Below are positions 39,759-51,212 of a DNA stretch of 64,000 bases, piece after piece. How positions within the stretch are numbered: position 1 is the stretch's first letter; every line of letters begins with the position of its first letter. The notes under the pieces are model-generated. The model made no database searches. It was not told where the DNA came from and was given only the letters and a program-made list of their open reading frames with translations. The position numbers were made by a program, and so were the translations under genes. This DNA comes from an uncultured Erythrobacter sp. (lineage in GTDB: Bacteria; Pseudomonadota; Alphaproteobacteria; Sphingomonadales; Sphingomonadaceae): positions 473,501 to 537,500 of the forward strand of contig NZ_CANMIJ010000001.1 in the NCBI RefSeq assembly GCF_947497915.1, given 5' to 3'.

Positions 39759-41147
39759 GTGATCACTTCCCCTGCCTTTACCGGAAAACGCTATGCCGTC
39801 CTCGGTCTCGCGCGCTCCGGTGCGGCGACAGTGGAGGCATTGCTCGCAAGCGGAGCCGATGTCACCGCTTGGGACAGGCAGGATGTCGCGCGTGAACCGT
39901 TCGCGGATCGCTGCACAATTGCCGATCCGTTGGATATCGACCTAAGCGGTTTTTCAGGCGTCGTTGTGTCGCCGGGCGTCCCTCTGAATACGCATCCGAT
40001 CAAGCCGCATGCTGAGAAATTCGGCGTACCTGTTATCGGTGATGTTGAGCTGTTCGCGCTGGCTCGCGGTGATCTTCACGATCATAAAGTTGTCGGCATC
40101 ACGGGTACGAATGGCAAATCTACCACGACTGCATTGCTGCACCACATTCTGGAAATGGCGGGCATTCCGGCGGTTATGGGCGGCAATATTGGCGAGCCTA
40201 TCCTGTCTCGTGAGCCGCTCGTGCCGAATGAGAACGGCGTCGGGGTCTATGTACTCGAACTGTCGAGCTATCAAATTGACCTCACACGCTCGCTCGCTTG
40301 CGAGGTTGCCGCGCTCACCAACATTACACCAGATCATCTCGACCGCTATGATGGTTTTGAGGATTATGCGTTCTCAAAAGGTCGTCTGTTCGCGATGCAA
40401 GGATCGGGTCAGTTTGCTGTATTCGGTTCAACCGAAGGCGCAGCGGGCGCGGTGATGATGGCAGAGCAATCGCGCCGCGCCGATGGCCGCGCCGTTGCCG
40501 CCGATCTTTGGCGCTTTGCACCCATGCAAAGCGAATGGCCAAGCCTGCAGGGCCCGCATAATCTTGAAAATGTAGCAGTCGCCGTCGCGCTCGCCGAAGA
40601 ATTGGGCGTCAGCGAAGCGCAATGGCGCCATGCCTTGCCGCGTTTTCGCAACCTGCCGCACCGGATGGAGCTGGTTTGCGAAGAGGCGGGCGTCCTCTTT
40701 ATCAACGATAGCAAGGCGACCAATCCGGCCTCGACTGCGCCTGCTCTTGCCGCGTTTCCCCCTGATCCCAGCATTCGCGGCGGCATCGCCCGTGTGCATT
40801 GGATTGTCGGCGGTCTCGCCAAAGAAGACGGCTTGGGCGAATGCGAAGCCATGCTTGGAAATATCGCGGCGGCATACACAGTGGGGGAAGCTGGTCCGCG
40901 CTTTGCCGAACTGCTCGAAGGCCGCGTGCCGAATGTCGAGAAATGCGAGTTGATCAGCGAGGCGGTGAGCCGCGCGCGCGAAGCCGCAATAACCGGCGAT
41001 GTTGTGATGTTCTCCCCCGCCTGCGCCAGTTTTGATCAGTTTCGTGACTATGAGAAACGCGGCCAGCATTTCCGATCATTGGTCGGCGTCATTGCAGAGC
41101 ACGGCGATTGCACACCAGAAGCGTATGACACGGATATCGCGTCATGA
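39759..41147 (+). CDS. murD: UDP-N-acetylmuramoylalanine--D-glutamate ligase
   Basis: 'VGITGTNGKSTTTALLHHIL', 'INDSKATNPAS'; GTG at 39759 (VITSPAFTGKRYAVLGLARSG) after the mraY stop. Confidence 0.96.
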   Translation: MITSPAFTGKRYAVLGLARSGAATVEALLASGADVTAWDRQDVAREPFADRCTIADPLDIDLSGFSGVVVSPGVPLNTHPIKPHAEKFGVPVIGDVELFALARGDLHDHKVVGITGTNGKSTTTALLHHILEMAGIPAVMGGNIGEPILSREPLVPNENGVGVYVLELSSYQIDLTRSLACEVAALTNITPDHLDRYDGFEDYAFSKGRLFAMQGSGQFAVFGSTEGAAGAVMMAEQSRRADGRAVAADLWRFAPMQSEWPSLQGPHNLENVAVAVALAEELGVSEAQWRHALPRFRNLPHRMELVCEEAGVLFINDSKATNPASTAPALAAFPPDPSIRGGIARVHWIVGGLAKEDGLGECEAMLGNIAAAYTVGEAGPRFAELLEGRVPNVEKCELISEAVSRAREAAITGDVVMFSPACASFDQFRDYEKRGQHFRSLVGVIAEHGDCTPEAYDTDIAS

Positions 41148-42388
41148 ATTCGCCGGGCACCCTTTCTGCGCCGCGCGGGGAGCGCGCATTCCACGCGCCG
41201 GTTCCTTCGAACCGCAAATTTAGCGAGCATGCGCGCATCTGGTGGCGTGAGCTTGATAAATGGCTGCTGTTTATGATCCTGCTGCTGATGGCGCTGGGCA
41301 CTGTTGCCGTTGCCGCGGCTGCTCCTGCTGCATCCGAGCAGTTGGGCCGGCGCGGGATCGAGGTGAGTGAATTCCACTATCTTCGCCAACATATCATGTG
41401 GCAGATAATGGGTATCGGCGGGATGATCGCGGTGTCATTCCTAGACCGCGAAACTGCGCGGCGTCTGGGCATTCTGGTCTTTGTCGGGTTTCTATTCCTG
41501 CTGTTTCTTGTTCCGCTCATCGGAGTGGAGAAGAACGGGGCACGGCGCTGGCTGGAATTCGGCATGTCGCTTCAGCCTTCGGAGTTCTTGAAGCCCGGCT
41601 TTGCGATTGTTCTCGCCTGGATACTCAGCATGAAGTTGCGCGATCAAAACTTGCCCGTGCTGACTGTTGTGACAGCGATCATGGGGTTGGTTGCAGGGCT
41701 TTTGATGCTGCAGCCGAATCTTGGCGCTACCATCCTGTTTGGCGGCGTATGGTTTGTGCTTGTCCTGCTGGCCGGCGTTTCGATCCAAAGGATTGGCGCG
41801 CTGATTGGTGCGGGGCTGGTCGCGCTTACGGCGACGTATTTCCTTTATGATAATGCGCGTTACCGGATCGATTCCTTCCTCGGCGGAGGCACTGCTTTTG
41901 ATCAGGTTGATCTGGCGCAGCGCACGCTGCTCGCAGGCGGATGGACGGGCAGCGGGCTGTGGCTTGGTATTCGCAAGATGAACCTGCCGGAACCGCACAC
42001 GGACTACATCTTCTCCGTCATCGGTGAGGAGTTTGGCCTGTTAATGTGCGGGCTCATAGTGTTGCTCTATCTTGCGATCATCGGGAAAGCGTTGATGCGG
42101 CTTGTCGATGAGGACAATCTGTTTGCGCTGCTTGCAGGGGCAGGCCTTGTCACCCAAATCGGGGGGCAGGCATTCATCAACATTCTGGTGAATTTGCAGC
42201 TGTTCCCGTCGAAAGGGATGACCTTGCCGCTGATCAGCTATGGCGGTTCGTCCACTTTGGCGGTGTGCTTCACAGTGGGGCTGCTGCTCGCGATAACCCG
42301 GCGCAATCCGTTTCTTGAGCGGGAAAGCACCGGGCTGAAAGATATATTCGATCGCCCCAAAAACGGGCGGAGGGAGGAACGCGCATGA
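41144..42388 (+). CDS. ftsW: FtsW SEDS-family peptidoglycan glycosyltransferase
   Basis: 'QPSEFLKPGFAIVLAW', 'HTDYIFSVIGEEFG', 'LPLISYGGSS'. Confidence 0.97.
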   Translation: MNSPGTLSAPRGERAFHAPVPSNRKFSEHARIWWRELDKWLLFMILLLMALGTVAVAAAAPAASEQLGRRGIEVSEFHYLRQHIMWQIMGIGGMIAVSFLDRETARRLGILVFVGFLFLLFLVPLIGVEKNGARRWLEFGMSLQPSEFLKPGFAIVLAWILSMKLRDQNLPVLTVVTAIMGLVAGLLMLQPNLGATILFGGVWFVLVLLAGVSIQRIGALIGAGLVALTATYFLYDNARYRIDSFLGGGTAFDQVDLAQRTLLAGGWTGSGLWLGIRKMNLPEPHTDYIFSVIGEEFGLLMCGLIVLLYLAIIGKALMRLVDEDNLFALLAGAGLVTQIGGQAFINILVNLQLFPSKGMTLPLISYGGSSTLAVCFTVGLLLAITRRNPFLERESTGLKDIFDRPKNGRREERA

Positions 42389-43620
42389 ACAGCGAGACAC
42401 AGCAGGCAGTGCCCACCGGCGCCAGTCGGCATTTCGTCCTCGCCGCAGGGGGAACGGGCGGCCATTTGATCCCGGCCTTTGCGCTCGCCACGGAGCTTGA
42501 GGCGCGGGGCCACCATGTTGCTTTGATCACCGATGATCGCGGGGCCAATATCCCGGGTAAGCCGGACAGTTTGACGGCGCACGTTTTGCCAGCGGGCCGG
42601 TTTGGTAAGAACCCGCTCAACTGGTTCAAAGGTGCGCGCGCTGTCCTTGAAGGGCGCAATATGGCGCTGCGCCTGTTTGAAAGTTTTGAACCCAGCGCAG
42701 TGATCGGTTTTGGCGGCTATCCCGCTTTGCCCGCACTCCTCGCCGCAACATCCGCAGGCGTGCCCAGCGTCGTTCATGAACAGAATGCGGTTCTAGGCCG
42801 TGTGAACCGCCTGCTCGCTGGACGGGTGGATGCGATTGCGACATCTTATTCCCAAGTCGAACGGCTGAAACCGAAATACCTCAACAAAACGCATCTGGTC
42901 GGCAACCCTGTACGCGAAGAGGTTCTGGCTTTGCGCGATCAGGAATTCCCTCCCTTTACCGAAGATGGCTTGCTTCGCGTTTTGGTGACCGGCGGCAGTC
43001 AGGGCGCGAGCATCCTTTCCGACGTTGTGCCTGACGGGCTCTCGATGCTTCCCGATGGATTGCGCGCGCGCCTGCAAGTAACTCAGCAATGCCGCAGCGA
43101 AGATGTGGACCGCGTGCGAGAACGCTATGCAAATCACGATATTCCGGCAGAACTCGGCACCTATTTCGAAGACATGCATGAACGCCTTGCCGATACCCAT
43201 CTGTTTATCGGGCGGGCAGGCGCGTCGACTATTGCCGAGTTAACGGCAGTGGGCAGGCCGGGTATCCTTGTGCCCTTGCCGATTGCGACGGACGATCATC
43301 AGGCTGTGAACACCCGCGATGTTGTGAAAGCGGGTGGGGCGCGGATGATCCGCCAGAACAGCTTCACACCTAAAGAGCTGGCCAAGCAAATCCAGGCAAT
43401 GGCGCAGAATCCATCGAGCCTCGCCAATGCGGCGCATGGCGCGTGGAATTGCGGCTATCCCAACGCCGCGAAAGACCTCGCCGATTTGGTTGATAGCATG
43501 GCGGGTATCGATTTGATGGATGTCGTTCGCGTCGGTGATGCAAAACCGCGCGCTGCGAAAACTGCGACACAAACCCAGCCTGCGACCCGCGATGCGTCCA
43601 AGAAAGACGTTGCTGCATGA
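42385..43620 (+). CDS. murG: UDP-N-acetylglucosamine--N-acetylmuramyl-(pentapeptide) pyrophosphoryl-undecaprenol N-acetylglucosamine transferase
   Basis: '[16 protein letters not shown]', '[17 protein letters not shown]', '[11 protein letters not shown]', '[11 protein letters not shown]'. Confidence 0.97.
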   Translation: MNSETQQAVPTGASRHFVLAAGGTGGHLIPAFALATELEARGHHVALITDDRGANIPGKPDSLTAHVLPAGRFGKNPLNWFKGARAVLEGRNMALRLFESFEPSAVIGFGGYPALPALLAATSAGVPSVVHEQNAVLGRVNRLLAGRVDAIATSYSQVERLKPKYLNKTHLVGNPVREEVLALRDQEFPPFTEDGLLRVLVTGGSQGASILSDVVPDGLSMLPDGLRARLQVTQQCRSEDVDRVRERYANHDIPAELGTYFEDMHERLADTHLFIGRAGASTIAELTAVGRPGILVPLPIATDDHQAVNTRDVVKAGGARMIRQNSFTPKELAKQIQAMAQNPSSLANAAHGAWNCGYPNAAKDLADLVDSMAGIDLMDVVRVGDAKPRAAKTATQTQPATRDASKKDVAA

Positions 43621-45053
43621 AGGGTGTCGGCACAGACATTGGCACGATCCATTTCGTCGGCATCGGCGGCATCGGCATGTCCGGTATTGCCGAGGTGATG
43701 GCGAACTTAGGCTATTCAGTGCAGGGTAGCGACATCAAGGAAAGCCCCGTTGTCGATCGATTGCGCGGGCGCGGCGTGAAAATCGCTATCGGCCATGCTG
43801 CCGATAATGTTGAAGGTGCGGCCGTAGTGGTAACCTCAACAGCCGTGCGGCGAACCAATCCCGAAGTCGCGTATGCGCTAGAAAACCGCATTCCCGTGGT
43901 GCGCCGCGCCGAAATGCTGGCTGAGCTCATGCGCCTGAAATCAACCGTCGCAGTTGCTGGAACGCACGGAAAGACCACCACGACGAGTATGATTGCCGCC
44001 CTTCTGGATGCAGGCAAGATCGATCCGACCGTTATCAATGGTGGTATTATCGAACAATATGGCTCCAACGCGCGCCTTGGCGACAGCGATTGGATGGTTG
44101 TCGAAGCGGATGAAAGCGATGGCAGCTTCCTGCGGCTCGACGGGACGATTGCGGTGGTTACCAATATCGACCCAGAGCACCTCGATCATTACGGCGATTT
44201 TGACGGTGTCAAAAAGGCGTTTGTCGAGTTCATTCACAACGTTCCGTTCTATGGCGCGGCGATCCTGTGCGTCGACCATCCTGAAGTTCAGGCGGTGATC
44301 GGCAATGTGCGCGACCGTAAGGTTGTGACCTACGGCTTCTCACTGCAGGCCGACATTTGCGGCGTGAACATCCGTGCGATTGATGGCGGGAATACGTTTG
44401 ATGTGATCGTGCGTCAGCGCGGCGAAGAGGATCGCCGGATCGAAGGCGTTCACCTCCCCATGCCGGGCCGGCACAACGTGCAGAATGCGCTCGCCGCGAT
44501 TGCCGTCGCGGTTGAGATGGGTTGCCCGGATGACATTATTTGCACCGGCTTCGGCGCGTTTGGCGGTGTGCGCCGCCGCTTTACCAAAGCGGGCACTGTT
44601 CCATTCGATACAGGCGCAGCCGTTGTTATCGACGATTACGCCCACCACCCGGTCGAGATTAAAGCCGTGCTTGGCGCGGCGCGCGAACAGGTCGACGCCG
44701 CCGGCATCGGTGGCCGCGTGATCGCTGTTGCCCAGCCGCACCGCTACACACGGCTCAATGATCTGATGGATGACTTCCAATCGTGCTTTAACGATGCCGA
44801 TAGTGTCTATGTCACGCCAGTTTACGAAGCAGGCGAAGACCCGATTGAGGGCGCAGATTCCGCAGCTTTGGTTGCTGGCCTAAAATCGCGCGGGCATCGC
44901 AGCGCGGCTGTGATCGAAGACGAAAATGCGCTGGCAGGAGCACTGGCCGCAGATATCACCGCCGGTGACATCATCGTATGCCTCGGCGCGGGGGATATCA
45001 CCCGCTGGGCGGCTGGTCTCGCACCCGCGATTGAATCAAAGCGGGGGTCATGA
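43617..45053 (+). CDS. murC: UDP-N-acetylmuramate--L-alanine ligase
   Basis: '[18 protein letters not shown]', '[13 protein letters not shown]', '[11 protein letters not shown]'. Confidence 0.98.
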   Translation: MKGVGTDIGTIHFVGIGGIGMSGIAEVMANLGYSVQGSDIKESPVVDRLRGRGVKIAIGHAADNVEGAAVVVTSTAVRRTNPEVAYALENRIPVVRRAEMLAELMRLKSTVAVAGTHGKTTTTSMIAALLDAGKIDPTVINGGIIEQYGSNARLGDSDWMVVEADESDGSFLRLDGTIAVVTNIDPEHLDHYGDFDGVKKAFVEFIHNVPFYGAAILCVDHPEVQAVIGNVRDRKVVTYGFSLQADICGVNIRAIDGGNTFDVIVRQRGEEDRRIEGVHLPMPGRHNVQNALAAIAVAVEMGCPDDIICTGFGAFGGVRRRFTKAGTVPFDTGAAVVIDDYAHHPVEIKAVLGAAREQVDAAGIGGRVIAVAQPHRYTRLNDLMDDFQSCFNDADSVYVTPVYEAGEDPIEGADSAALVAGLKSRGHRSAAVIEDENALAGALAADITAGDIIVCLGAGDITRWAAGLAPAIESKRGS

Positions 45054-46021
45054 CGATGCAACAACCCGATGACTGGCTTGACCGTGATGATGGCTCCGCT
45101 CCTAATTGCGCAATCGAAGGCGGCGCGAGCGCGCCTGTGCCTGTCGAAGGCATTCGCGGCACTCTGACCTGTGAGGCTCCGCTCGATAAATTTGTCTGGT
45201 TCAAAAGCGGCGGCAAAGCCGACTGGCTGTTTGAACCTGCCGATATCGAAGACCTGAAATTCTTCTGCGAGCATCTCGACGGATCCATGCCGATTATGGC
45301 ACTGGGTGTGGGATCAAACATGATCATCCGTGATGGCGGCGTACCCGGCATTGTCATCAAGCTTGGCAAGCCGTTTATGGACATCGAAATTACCGGCGAC
45401 ACCACTTTGCAAGCGGGCTCAGCCGCTCCGGTCAGCATTGTGTCACGCCGCGCGGCGAAAGCGGGCATTGACGGTCTTGCATTCTTCACCGGCATTCCGG
45501 GATCGGTTGGCGGCGTTACTCGCATGAATGGCGGCTGTTACGGGCGCGAAACATGCGATGTGCTGACAGAGTGCGATGTCATTCTGCCCGATGGCCAATT
45601 TGTGACTCTTTCGAACAGCGACCTGCAATACAGCTACCGCCACTCGGCCTTGCCTGATGGCGCGATTGTCGTTGCAGCCCGTTTCGAAGGTTTCCTTGGC
45701 GATCCTGATACGATCAAGGCCGAGATGGACCGCATTTCGAGCGAGCGCAAAGATTCGCAACCCATTGGCAGCCGTACAGGCGGGTCCACTTTCAAAAACC
45801 CTCCCGGCCATAGCAGCTGGAAATTGATCGACGATGCCGGGCTGCGCGGATTTAAGCATGGCGGCGCGCAGGTTTCTGAAAAGCACTGCAATTTCCTGAT
45901 CAACACAGGTGATGCGACCAGCACCGAGATCGAAGAGTTGGGCGAAATTGTTCGCGAGAAGGTCTACGCCAATTCGGGTATTCAGCTCGAATGGGAGATC
46001 AAGCGGGTTGGGCGGCCATAA
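45050..46021 (+). CDS. murB: UDP-N-acetylmuramate dehydrogenase
   Basis: '[20 protein letters not shown]', '[18 protein letters not shown]', 'GSTFKNP'. Confidence 0.97.
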   Translation: MTMQQPDDWLDRDDGSAPNCAIEGGASAPVPVEGIRGTLTCEAPLDKFVWFKSGGKADWLFEPADIEDLKFFCEHLDGSMPIMALGVGSNMIIRDGGVPGIVIKLGKPFMDIEITGDTTLQAGSAAPVSIVSRRAAKAGIDGLAFFTGIPGSVGGVTRMNGGCYGRETCDVLTECDVILPDGQFVTLSNSDLQYSYRHSALPDGAIVVAARFEGFLGDPDTIKAEMDRISSERKDSQPIGSRTGGSTFKNPPGHSSWKLIDDAGLRGFKHGGAQVSEKHCNFLINTGDATSTEIEELGEIVREKVYANSGIQLEWEIKRVGRP

Positions 46022-46025
46022 GGAT

Positions 46026-47003
46026 ATGGGCGTGACCGAACCTCTCCACGTCGCCGTTCTGATGGGCGGTTGGGCGAATGAGCGTGAAGTGTCGTTGATG
46101 AGCGGCGCAGGCGTGGCCGATGCGTTGGAAAGCAAGGGGCACCGCGTGACCGAAATCGACATGGGCCGCGACGTGGCTCATAAGATTGCCGAAGCTGCGC
46201 CAGACGTGGTGTTCAACGCGCTGCACGGCGTTCCCGGTGAAGACGGAACGGTTCAGGGCATGCTCGATCTGATGGGCGTTCCCTACACCCATTCAGGCGT
46301 CGCAACGTCTGTGATTGCGATCGACAAACAGCTCACCAAACAAGCGCTAGTCCCGCATGGTATCCCGATGCCGGGTGGCCGTATTGTCGCTTCGAATGAA
46401 CTGTTCGAGCGCGATCCTCTTCCACGCCCATATGTTTTAAAACCGGTCAACGAAGGCTCTTCTGTAGGCGTTGCGATTGTCACCGAAGACAGCAATGTCG
46501 GCAATCCTATTGGCCGGAACGCAAAGGGACCATGGCAAGATTTTGACGAGCTTCTTGCGGAACCTTTCATCAAGGGCCGCGAGCTGACAACCGCCGTGAT
46601 CGATGGCCCGGATGGTCCGCGCGCGCTTGGCGTAACAGAGTTGATCATCGAAACCGGCTTTTACGATTACGAGCACAAATACACCGAGGGCCGCACTCAG
46701 CATGTTTGCCCGGCGGCAATTCCGTCGGAAATCGCTGCCTTGTGCGAGGATTACGCAATCCGCGCGCACAAAGTGCTCGGTTGCCACGGGACAAGTCGTA
46801 CCGATTATCGCTGGGACGATGAAGCGGGCGAAGAGGGCCTGTTCGTGCTTGAAACCAACACGCAGCCGGGCATGACTCCGCTGAGCCTCGTGCCAGAACA
46901 AGCGCGCCATGCGGGTATTGATTACCCCGAATTGTGCGACATGATTGTGCGCGAAGCGATGCGAGTTCACGGCGCACAGAAAACGGAGAGCGCCCATGGC
47001 TAA
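46026..47003 (+). CDS. ddl: D-alanine--D-alanine ligase
   Basis: 'VAVLMGGWANEREVSLMSG', 'LHGVPGEDGTVQGMLDLMGVPYTHSGV', 'VKPVNEGSSVGV'-type loop, 'NTQPGMTPLSL'. Confidence 0.97.
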   Translation: MGVTEPLHVAVLMGGWANEREVSLMSGAGVADALESKGHRVTEIDMGRDVAHKIAEAAPDVVFNALHGVPGEDGTVQGMLDLMGVPYTHSGVATSVIAIDKQLTKQALVPHGIPMPGGRIVASNELFERDPLPRPYVLKPVNEGSSVGVAIVTEDSNVGNPIGRNAKGPWQDFDELLAEPFIKGRELTTAVIDGPDGPRALGVTELIIETGFYDYEHKYTEGRTQHVCPAAIPSEIAALCEDYAIRAHKVLGCHGTSRTDYRWDDEAGEEGLFVLETNTQPGMTPLSLVPEQARHAGIDYPELCDMIVREAMRVHGAQKTESAHG

Positions 47004-47907
47004 AATCAAGCGTTCAAGTGGGAAAGGCGTTCGCCGCGCGGCGAAGTCGCAAAGCCGCGCCGCCGGCGCTCGCCGCGCGAAAGCCAAGACAAGCGGCATT
47101 GTCGATAGCGCAATGGGCATCCTACCTTTCACAGAAGAGCAATGGAGCCGAATCTGGCTCGCGATTATCATTGGCGGCGCCGTTGCGCTTGCATGGGTGA
47201 TCGCCAACCTAGCGGGCGTTCCGACGATGGCGCAGGCGCAAGTCGCTCAGGTCGCAGCGGATGCCGGTTTTGAAGTCAAACAGGTGCGCGTCACCGGCAC
47301 AAACCGGATGGATGAGCGTGAGGTTTATGCCCGCGCATTGGCCCGCCGCGATCAGCCAATGCCGCAGGTCGATTTGGAGCAGTTGCGCACGGATTTGATG
47401 GACCTTCCTTGGGTCGCCGATGCGCGGGTTTCCGTCCAGCTTCCCGATACGCTAGCCATCGATATCGTAGAGCGTGAACCGCATGCTGTGCTGGAAAAGC
47501 CGGACCGGTTGGTTCTGATTGACGCGGAAGGGCATGAACTAGCCCCCGTCGCCGCAGACAAAGTCGAAGGCCAGCTGCGTATTTCCGGCCCGGGTTCGGC
47601 CAAGCAGGTCGGCAATCTTGATCGCTTGCTCGTGGCGGCGCCCGCGCTTCAACCTCAGGTGAAAGGCGCGGAATGGATCGGCAATCGGCGCTGGAATGTG
47701 ACATTCAAAACCGATCAGGTTCTGGCCCTACCCGAAGGGGAGGACGATGCCGCGTCCGCGCTCGTGAAATTTGCACGGATGGATGGCCAAAACCGTTTGC
47801 TAGGCGGCAAAGTCACCAGTTTTGATATGCGCGATCCGCCGCGGATTTATATGCGCGTGCCGGGCCGTTCTGAAGACATGCCTCTGATCGCCGGAAAAGC
47901 ACCATGA
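46996..47907 (+). CDS. ftsQ: cell division protein FtsQ (POTRA domain)
   Basis: ATG at 46996 inside the ddl 3' end; basic N-terminus, TM, POTRA 'VKQVRVTGTNRMDEREVYARAL'. Confidence 0.93.
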   Translation: MAKIKRSSGKGVRRAAKSQSRAAGARRAKAKTSGIVDSAMGILPFTEEQWSRIWLAIIIGGAVALAWVIANLAGVPTMAQAQVAQVAADAGFEVKQVRVTGTNRMDEREVYARALARRDQPMPQVDLEQLRTDLMDLPWVADARVSVQLPDTLAIDIVEREPHAVLEKPDRLVLIDAEGHELAPVAADKVEGQLRISGPGSAKQVGNLDRLLVAAPALQPQVKGAEWIGNRRWNVTFKTDQVLALPEGEDDAASALVKFARMDGQNRLLGGKVTSFDMRDPPRIYMRVPGRSEDMPLIAGKAP

Positions 47908-49238
47908 GCGCTTCTGCCAAAACCAAAATGAGTGCACCGCGCGCACGTCTCGCCAAAGTATTCGGCGCGGTCAACATCGGATCATTCCGCATCTCTGCGA
48001 TGATCATGGGTGAGACTGAAACAGGCGATCTGCTTGTGCTGGGATCGGGCCACCGCGCCAGCCAAGGCATCAAGCGTGGCTATGTCACCGACATGAAAGC
48101 CGCGACCTACGCCATTCGCGATGCTGTCGAACGCGCCGAAAAGAACGCCGGGCAGAGCGTCCAGAGCGTCTGGATCGCATGTGCGGGAGCGGGACTGAAA
48201 AGCCGCGTATCCAAGGTTGAAATTGAGATCGGCGGCCGCCGGATCGAAGAAGATGATGTCGAGCACCTGCTTGTTGCGGCGCGCGATATGATCCAGCCTG
48301 ACGGCCGGACAGTTCTGCATGCGCAGCCCGCGCATTACACGCTGGATGGCGCGCACGGTGTTGCCAATCCGCGCAATCTTCATGCCGAAAGGCTGGGCGT
48401 TGACGTGCATGTCATGCTGGCTGACGGCGCTCCGGTGCGCAATCTGATGGAGGCTGTGCAAAGTGCCCACCTCGAAGTCGAAGGCGTAGTCGCCGCGCCA
48501 TTGGCATCGGGATATGCCTGTCTTTCCATCGAAGAACGCGAATTGGGTGTCGCTTTGGTCGAAATTGGTGCCGACGTAACAAATGTTTCTGTGTTCGCTG
48601 GCGGTATGCTTTTGGGGCTGCGCGCGATCCCGATGGGGTCGGGCGAGATCACCGATGCAATCGCCAGCGCTTTTGGCATCCGGCGTTTTCAGGCAGAACG
48701 GCTGAAATGCGTATCGGGGTCGGCCATCGCGAGCCCGTCTGATCACCGTGAGATGATCCCTGTAAACGGCCCGAACGATGGCTGGGACGAGGAAGCATCT
48801 GGCCCAGTCGCACGCGGGGCGGACGAGAAAAACCGTATCGCGCGGGCCGAACTGGTTTCGGTGGTGACACAGCAACTCTCGCAATTGACGCGCGAAATTG
48901 GTAAGGCACTCAAAGAGATGGGCTTTTCTGGATCGCGCGCAGGGCAAGTTGTGCTCACAGGCGGCGGCGCAGAACTCGCCGGTCTCGCTGAATTCACGCA
49001 AAGCGCGCTGGGTATGCCGGTGCGCATAGGCCGCGCGCCGTCGCTGACGGGATTGCCGGAAGCGCATTCGACGCCGGGTTTTGCGACGCTGGCGGGACTG
49101 TGCCTTTACGCTGCCGATGATCCGATCGACATACGTGCCATCGGATCACGTCACCGCGAGGTACATGGCGGGACTGGCGGTATCGTCGGAGCCGCTGGCT
49201 TCTCGAGGCTGTTTCGCGCGCTGAAAGAGTATTTCTGA
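47904..49238 (+). CDS. ftsA: cell division protein FtsA
   Basis: 'VFGAVNIGSFRISAMI', 'ALVEIGADVTNVSVFAGGMLLGLRAIPMGSGEITDAIASAFGI', 'VVLTGGGAELAGLAEF'. Confidence 0.97.
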   Translation: MSASAKTKMSAPRARLAKVFGAVNIGSFRISAMIMGETETGDLLVLGSGHRASQGIKRGYVTDMKAATYAIRDAVERAEKNAGQSVQSVWIACAGAGLKSRVSKVEIEIGGRRIEEDDVEHLLVAARDMIQPDGRTVLHAQPAHYTLDGAHGVANPRNLHAERLGVDVHVMLADGAPVRNLMEAVQSAHLEVEGVVAAPLASGYACLSIEERELGVALVEIGADVTNVSVFAGGMLLGLRAIPMGSGEITDAIASAFGIRRFQAERLKCVSGSAIASPSDHREMIPVNGPNDGWDEEASGPVARGADEKNRIARAELVSVVTQQLSQLTREIGKALKEMGFSGSRAGQVVLTGGGAELAGLAEFTQSALGMPVRIGRAPSLTGLPEAHSTPGFATLAGLCLYAADDPIDIRAIGSRHREVHGGTGGIVGAAGFSRLFRALKEYF

Positions 49239-49293
49239 GGTAACGCGAGATTTTAACGCGGTACTGCGAGACGTATGAGGGTTAATAAGCCGC

Positions 49294-49302
49294 TGTGGAT
49301 AA
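49294..49302 (-). promoter_or_regulatory. perfect consensus DnaA box in the ftsA-ftsZ intergenic region
   Basis: + strand TGTGGATAA = TTATCCACA on the minus strand, matching the E. coli R1/R4 consensus; 118 bp before the ftsZ ATG. Confidence 0.6.
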
Positions 49303-49419
49303 GGATTTCTGCGGTATAACGGGCTTGTAGTGATTATGGCACAAGCGATCCTGAGTAGAAAAGCACGACTAAGGCGGAAAATATAACAGGGACGCCCGTC
49401 TGCTTAGAGGAAGATTAAA

Positions 49420-51204
49420 ATGAGCATCAATATCGGACCAGCAGCGACTGACGATCTGCGCCCACGCATTACCGTAATCGGTGTCGGCGGGGCGGGCGGC
49501 AACGCCATCGCCAATATGATTGAATCCGAAATCGAAGGCGTTGAGTTCGTGGTTGCTAACACCGACGCACAAGCGCTTAGCAGCAGCCCTGCCGAAAAGC
49601 GGATCCAGATCGGCCCGGATATCACCGGCGGTCTTGGCGCAGGCGCGCGTCCCGAAGTGGGTAAAGCAGCAGCCGAAGAAACTGTGACGGAGATCGAAGA
49701 AGCGCTGGAAGGCGTGAACATGGTCTTCATCGCAGCCGGGATGGGCGGCGGCACCGGCACCGGTGCAGCGCCCGTTATCGCCGAAGCCGCTCGCCGCAAA
49801 GGCGTGCTGACAGTTGGCGTCGTGACCAAGCCGTTCCTGTTCGAAGGCACACGCCGGATGCGCGCAGCCGAGGCTGGCATCGCAGAGCTTCAGCAATGCG
49901 TTGACACTCTGATCGTCATTCCGAACCAGAACCTGTTCTTGATAGCGAAAGCCGAAACGACTTTCAAAGAAGCGTTCCAGCTCGCCGATGAAGTCTTGCA
50001 GCAAGGCGTTCGTTCCATCACCGATCTGATGGTGATGCCGGGCCTTATCAACCTCGATTTTGCCGATGTTCGCTCTGTGATGAGTGAAATGGGCAAAGCG
50101 ATGATGGGTACAGGCGAGGGCGAGGGTGAGACCCGCGCGCTCGACGCTGCTGAACAAGCCATCGCGAACCCGCTTCTCGACGGTGTCAGCATGCAAGGTG
50201 CCAAAGGCGTGATCATCTCGATCATCGGCGGCGAAGACATGAAACTGCTCGAAGTGGATGAGGCAGCGAACCACATTCGCGAACTCGTCGATGAAGACGC
50301 CAACATCATTTGGGGCAGCGCATTCAACCCTGACCTCGACGGCAAGATCCGCGTATCTGTCGTCGCAACCGGTATTGAGCCGGGCGCGGCCGGACATGCC
50401 GAGCATTCGACGCCAGTATCGTTGTCGAGCTCACGCGCGCCGAAGCGACCTGTTCTCGAATTGCCGGGCGAAGACGAGATAACCGAAGAGCCTGCAGCTG
50501 AAGAAGCGCATGAAGAAGAGCCGCTGACTTTGACTGCGCCGGAACTGCCAACGTTCGACGCCGAACCAGAAGCAGAGCCGGAATTTGAGCCTGAGCTTGA
50601 GGCAGAAGAGCCAGAAGAGGCCGCTGGTGAAGCCGAACCGTTCGATCTGAGCGGCATGCAAGCTGGCGACGATATGGGCGTGACCGAAGAAGGTGATGAT
50701 GTTGACGGTATCGTCGATCCGCTTGCCGGATTGCGCGATGTCGAAGAAGAACCGTATGATCTTTCAACTGCTGAAGACGCAGAACTCGTCGAACCGGCTG
50801 ACGATAGCCATTACGGTGCTGACGAGACAGACGGATTTGGCAGCGGTTCGGATGAGCAGACGCTCGATCTGACCGATGATCAATCGGACGCGGGCGAAGC
50901 TGACGGCAACGAAGACATTCTTGCCGATGCAGACCGTCTTGCTGAAGAGAATAAACCTGTCGAGGCACGAGGCAGCGGGAGCCGCCGTCGCGGAATTCTT
51001 GGCAGCGGCGCTGATGAGGCGGGCGATGGCAGCGAAGAGCCTTCGCAGCCTGCGAGCGGCGCAAGCGGTGGAAGCACATTGTTTGAGCGCATGGCGAACC
51101 TGTCGCGCAGCGGCTCTGACGACAAAGAAGATGATGAGGATGGCGATGACGATGCTCCCGCACTCAGCATTCCGCGTTTCCTTGGACGCCAGAACAACCA
51201 ATAA
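49420..51204 (+). CDS. ftsZ: cell division protein FtsZ with long acidic C-terminal linker
   Basis: '[12 protein letters not shown]', '[21 protein letters not shown]'; C-terminal peptide '[13 protein letters not shown]'. Confidence 0.98.
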   Translation: MSINIGPAATDDLRPRITVIGVGGAGGNAIANMIESEIEGVEFVVANTDAQALSSSPAEKRIQIGPDITGGLGAGARPEVGKAAAEETVTEIEEALEGVNMVFIAAGMGGGTGTGAAPVIAEAARRKGVLTVGVVTKPFLFEGTRRMRAAEAGIAELQQCVDTLIVIPNQNLFLIAKAETTFKEAFQLADEVLQQGVRSITDLMVMPGLINLDFADVRSVMSEMGKAMMGTGEGEGETRALDAAEQAIANPLLDGVSMQGAKGVIISIIGGEDMKLLEVDEAANHIRELVDEDANIIWGSAFNPDLDGKIRVSVVATGIEPGAAGHAEHSTPVSLSSSRAPKRPVLELPGEDEITEEPAAEEAHEEEPLTLTAPELPTFDAEPEAEPEFEPELEAEEPEEAAGEAEPFDLSGMQAGDDMGVTEEGDDVDGIVDPLAGLRDVEEEPYDLSTAEDAELVEPADDSHYGADETDGFGSGSDEQTLDLTDDQSDAGEADGNEDILADADRLAEENKPVEARGSGSRRRGILGSGADEAGDGSEEPSQPASGASGGSTLFERMANLSRSGSDDKEDDEDGDDDAPALSIPRFLGRQNNQ

Positions 51205-51212
51205 AGGTGATA

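Noticed and set aside
47982-49067. 361-aa minus-strand ORF antisense to ftsA
   Set aside because: Fully inside a certain ftsA CDS; composition is a codon-mirror artefact of GC-rich DNA (Arg/His/Ala-rich, no family motif).
49369-50406. 345-aa minus-strand ORF antisense to ftsZ
   Set aside because: Antisense to a certain ftsZ CDS with no recognisable domain; typical of long antisense ORFs in this GC context.
50324-51163. 279-aa minus-strand Arg/His/Gln-rich ORF
   Set aside because: Mirror of the Asp/Glu-rich FtsZ linker; not a plausible protein.
50400-51170. Acidic repeat-like DNA in ftsZ considered as a tandem repeat
   Set aside because: No fixed unit length; explained by the low-complexity Glu/Asp linker.
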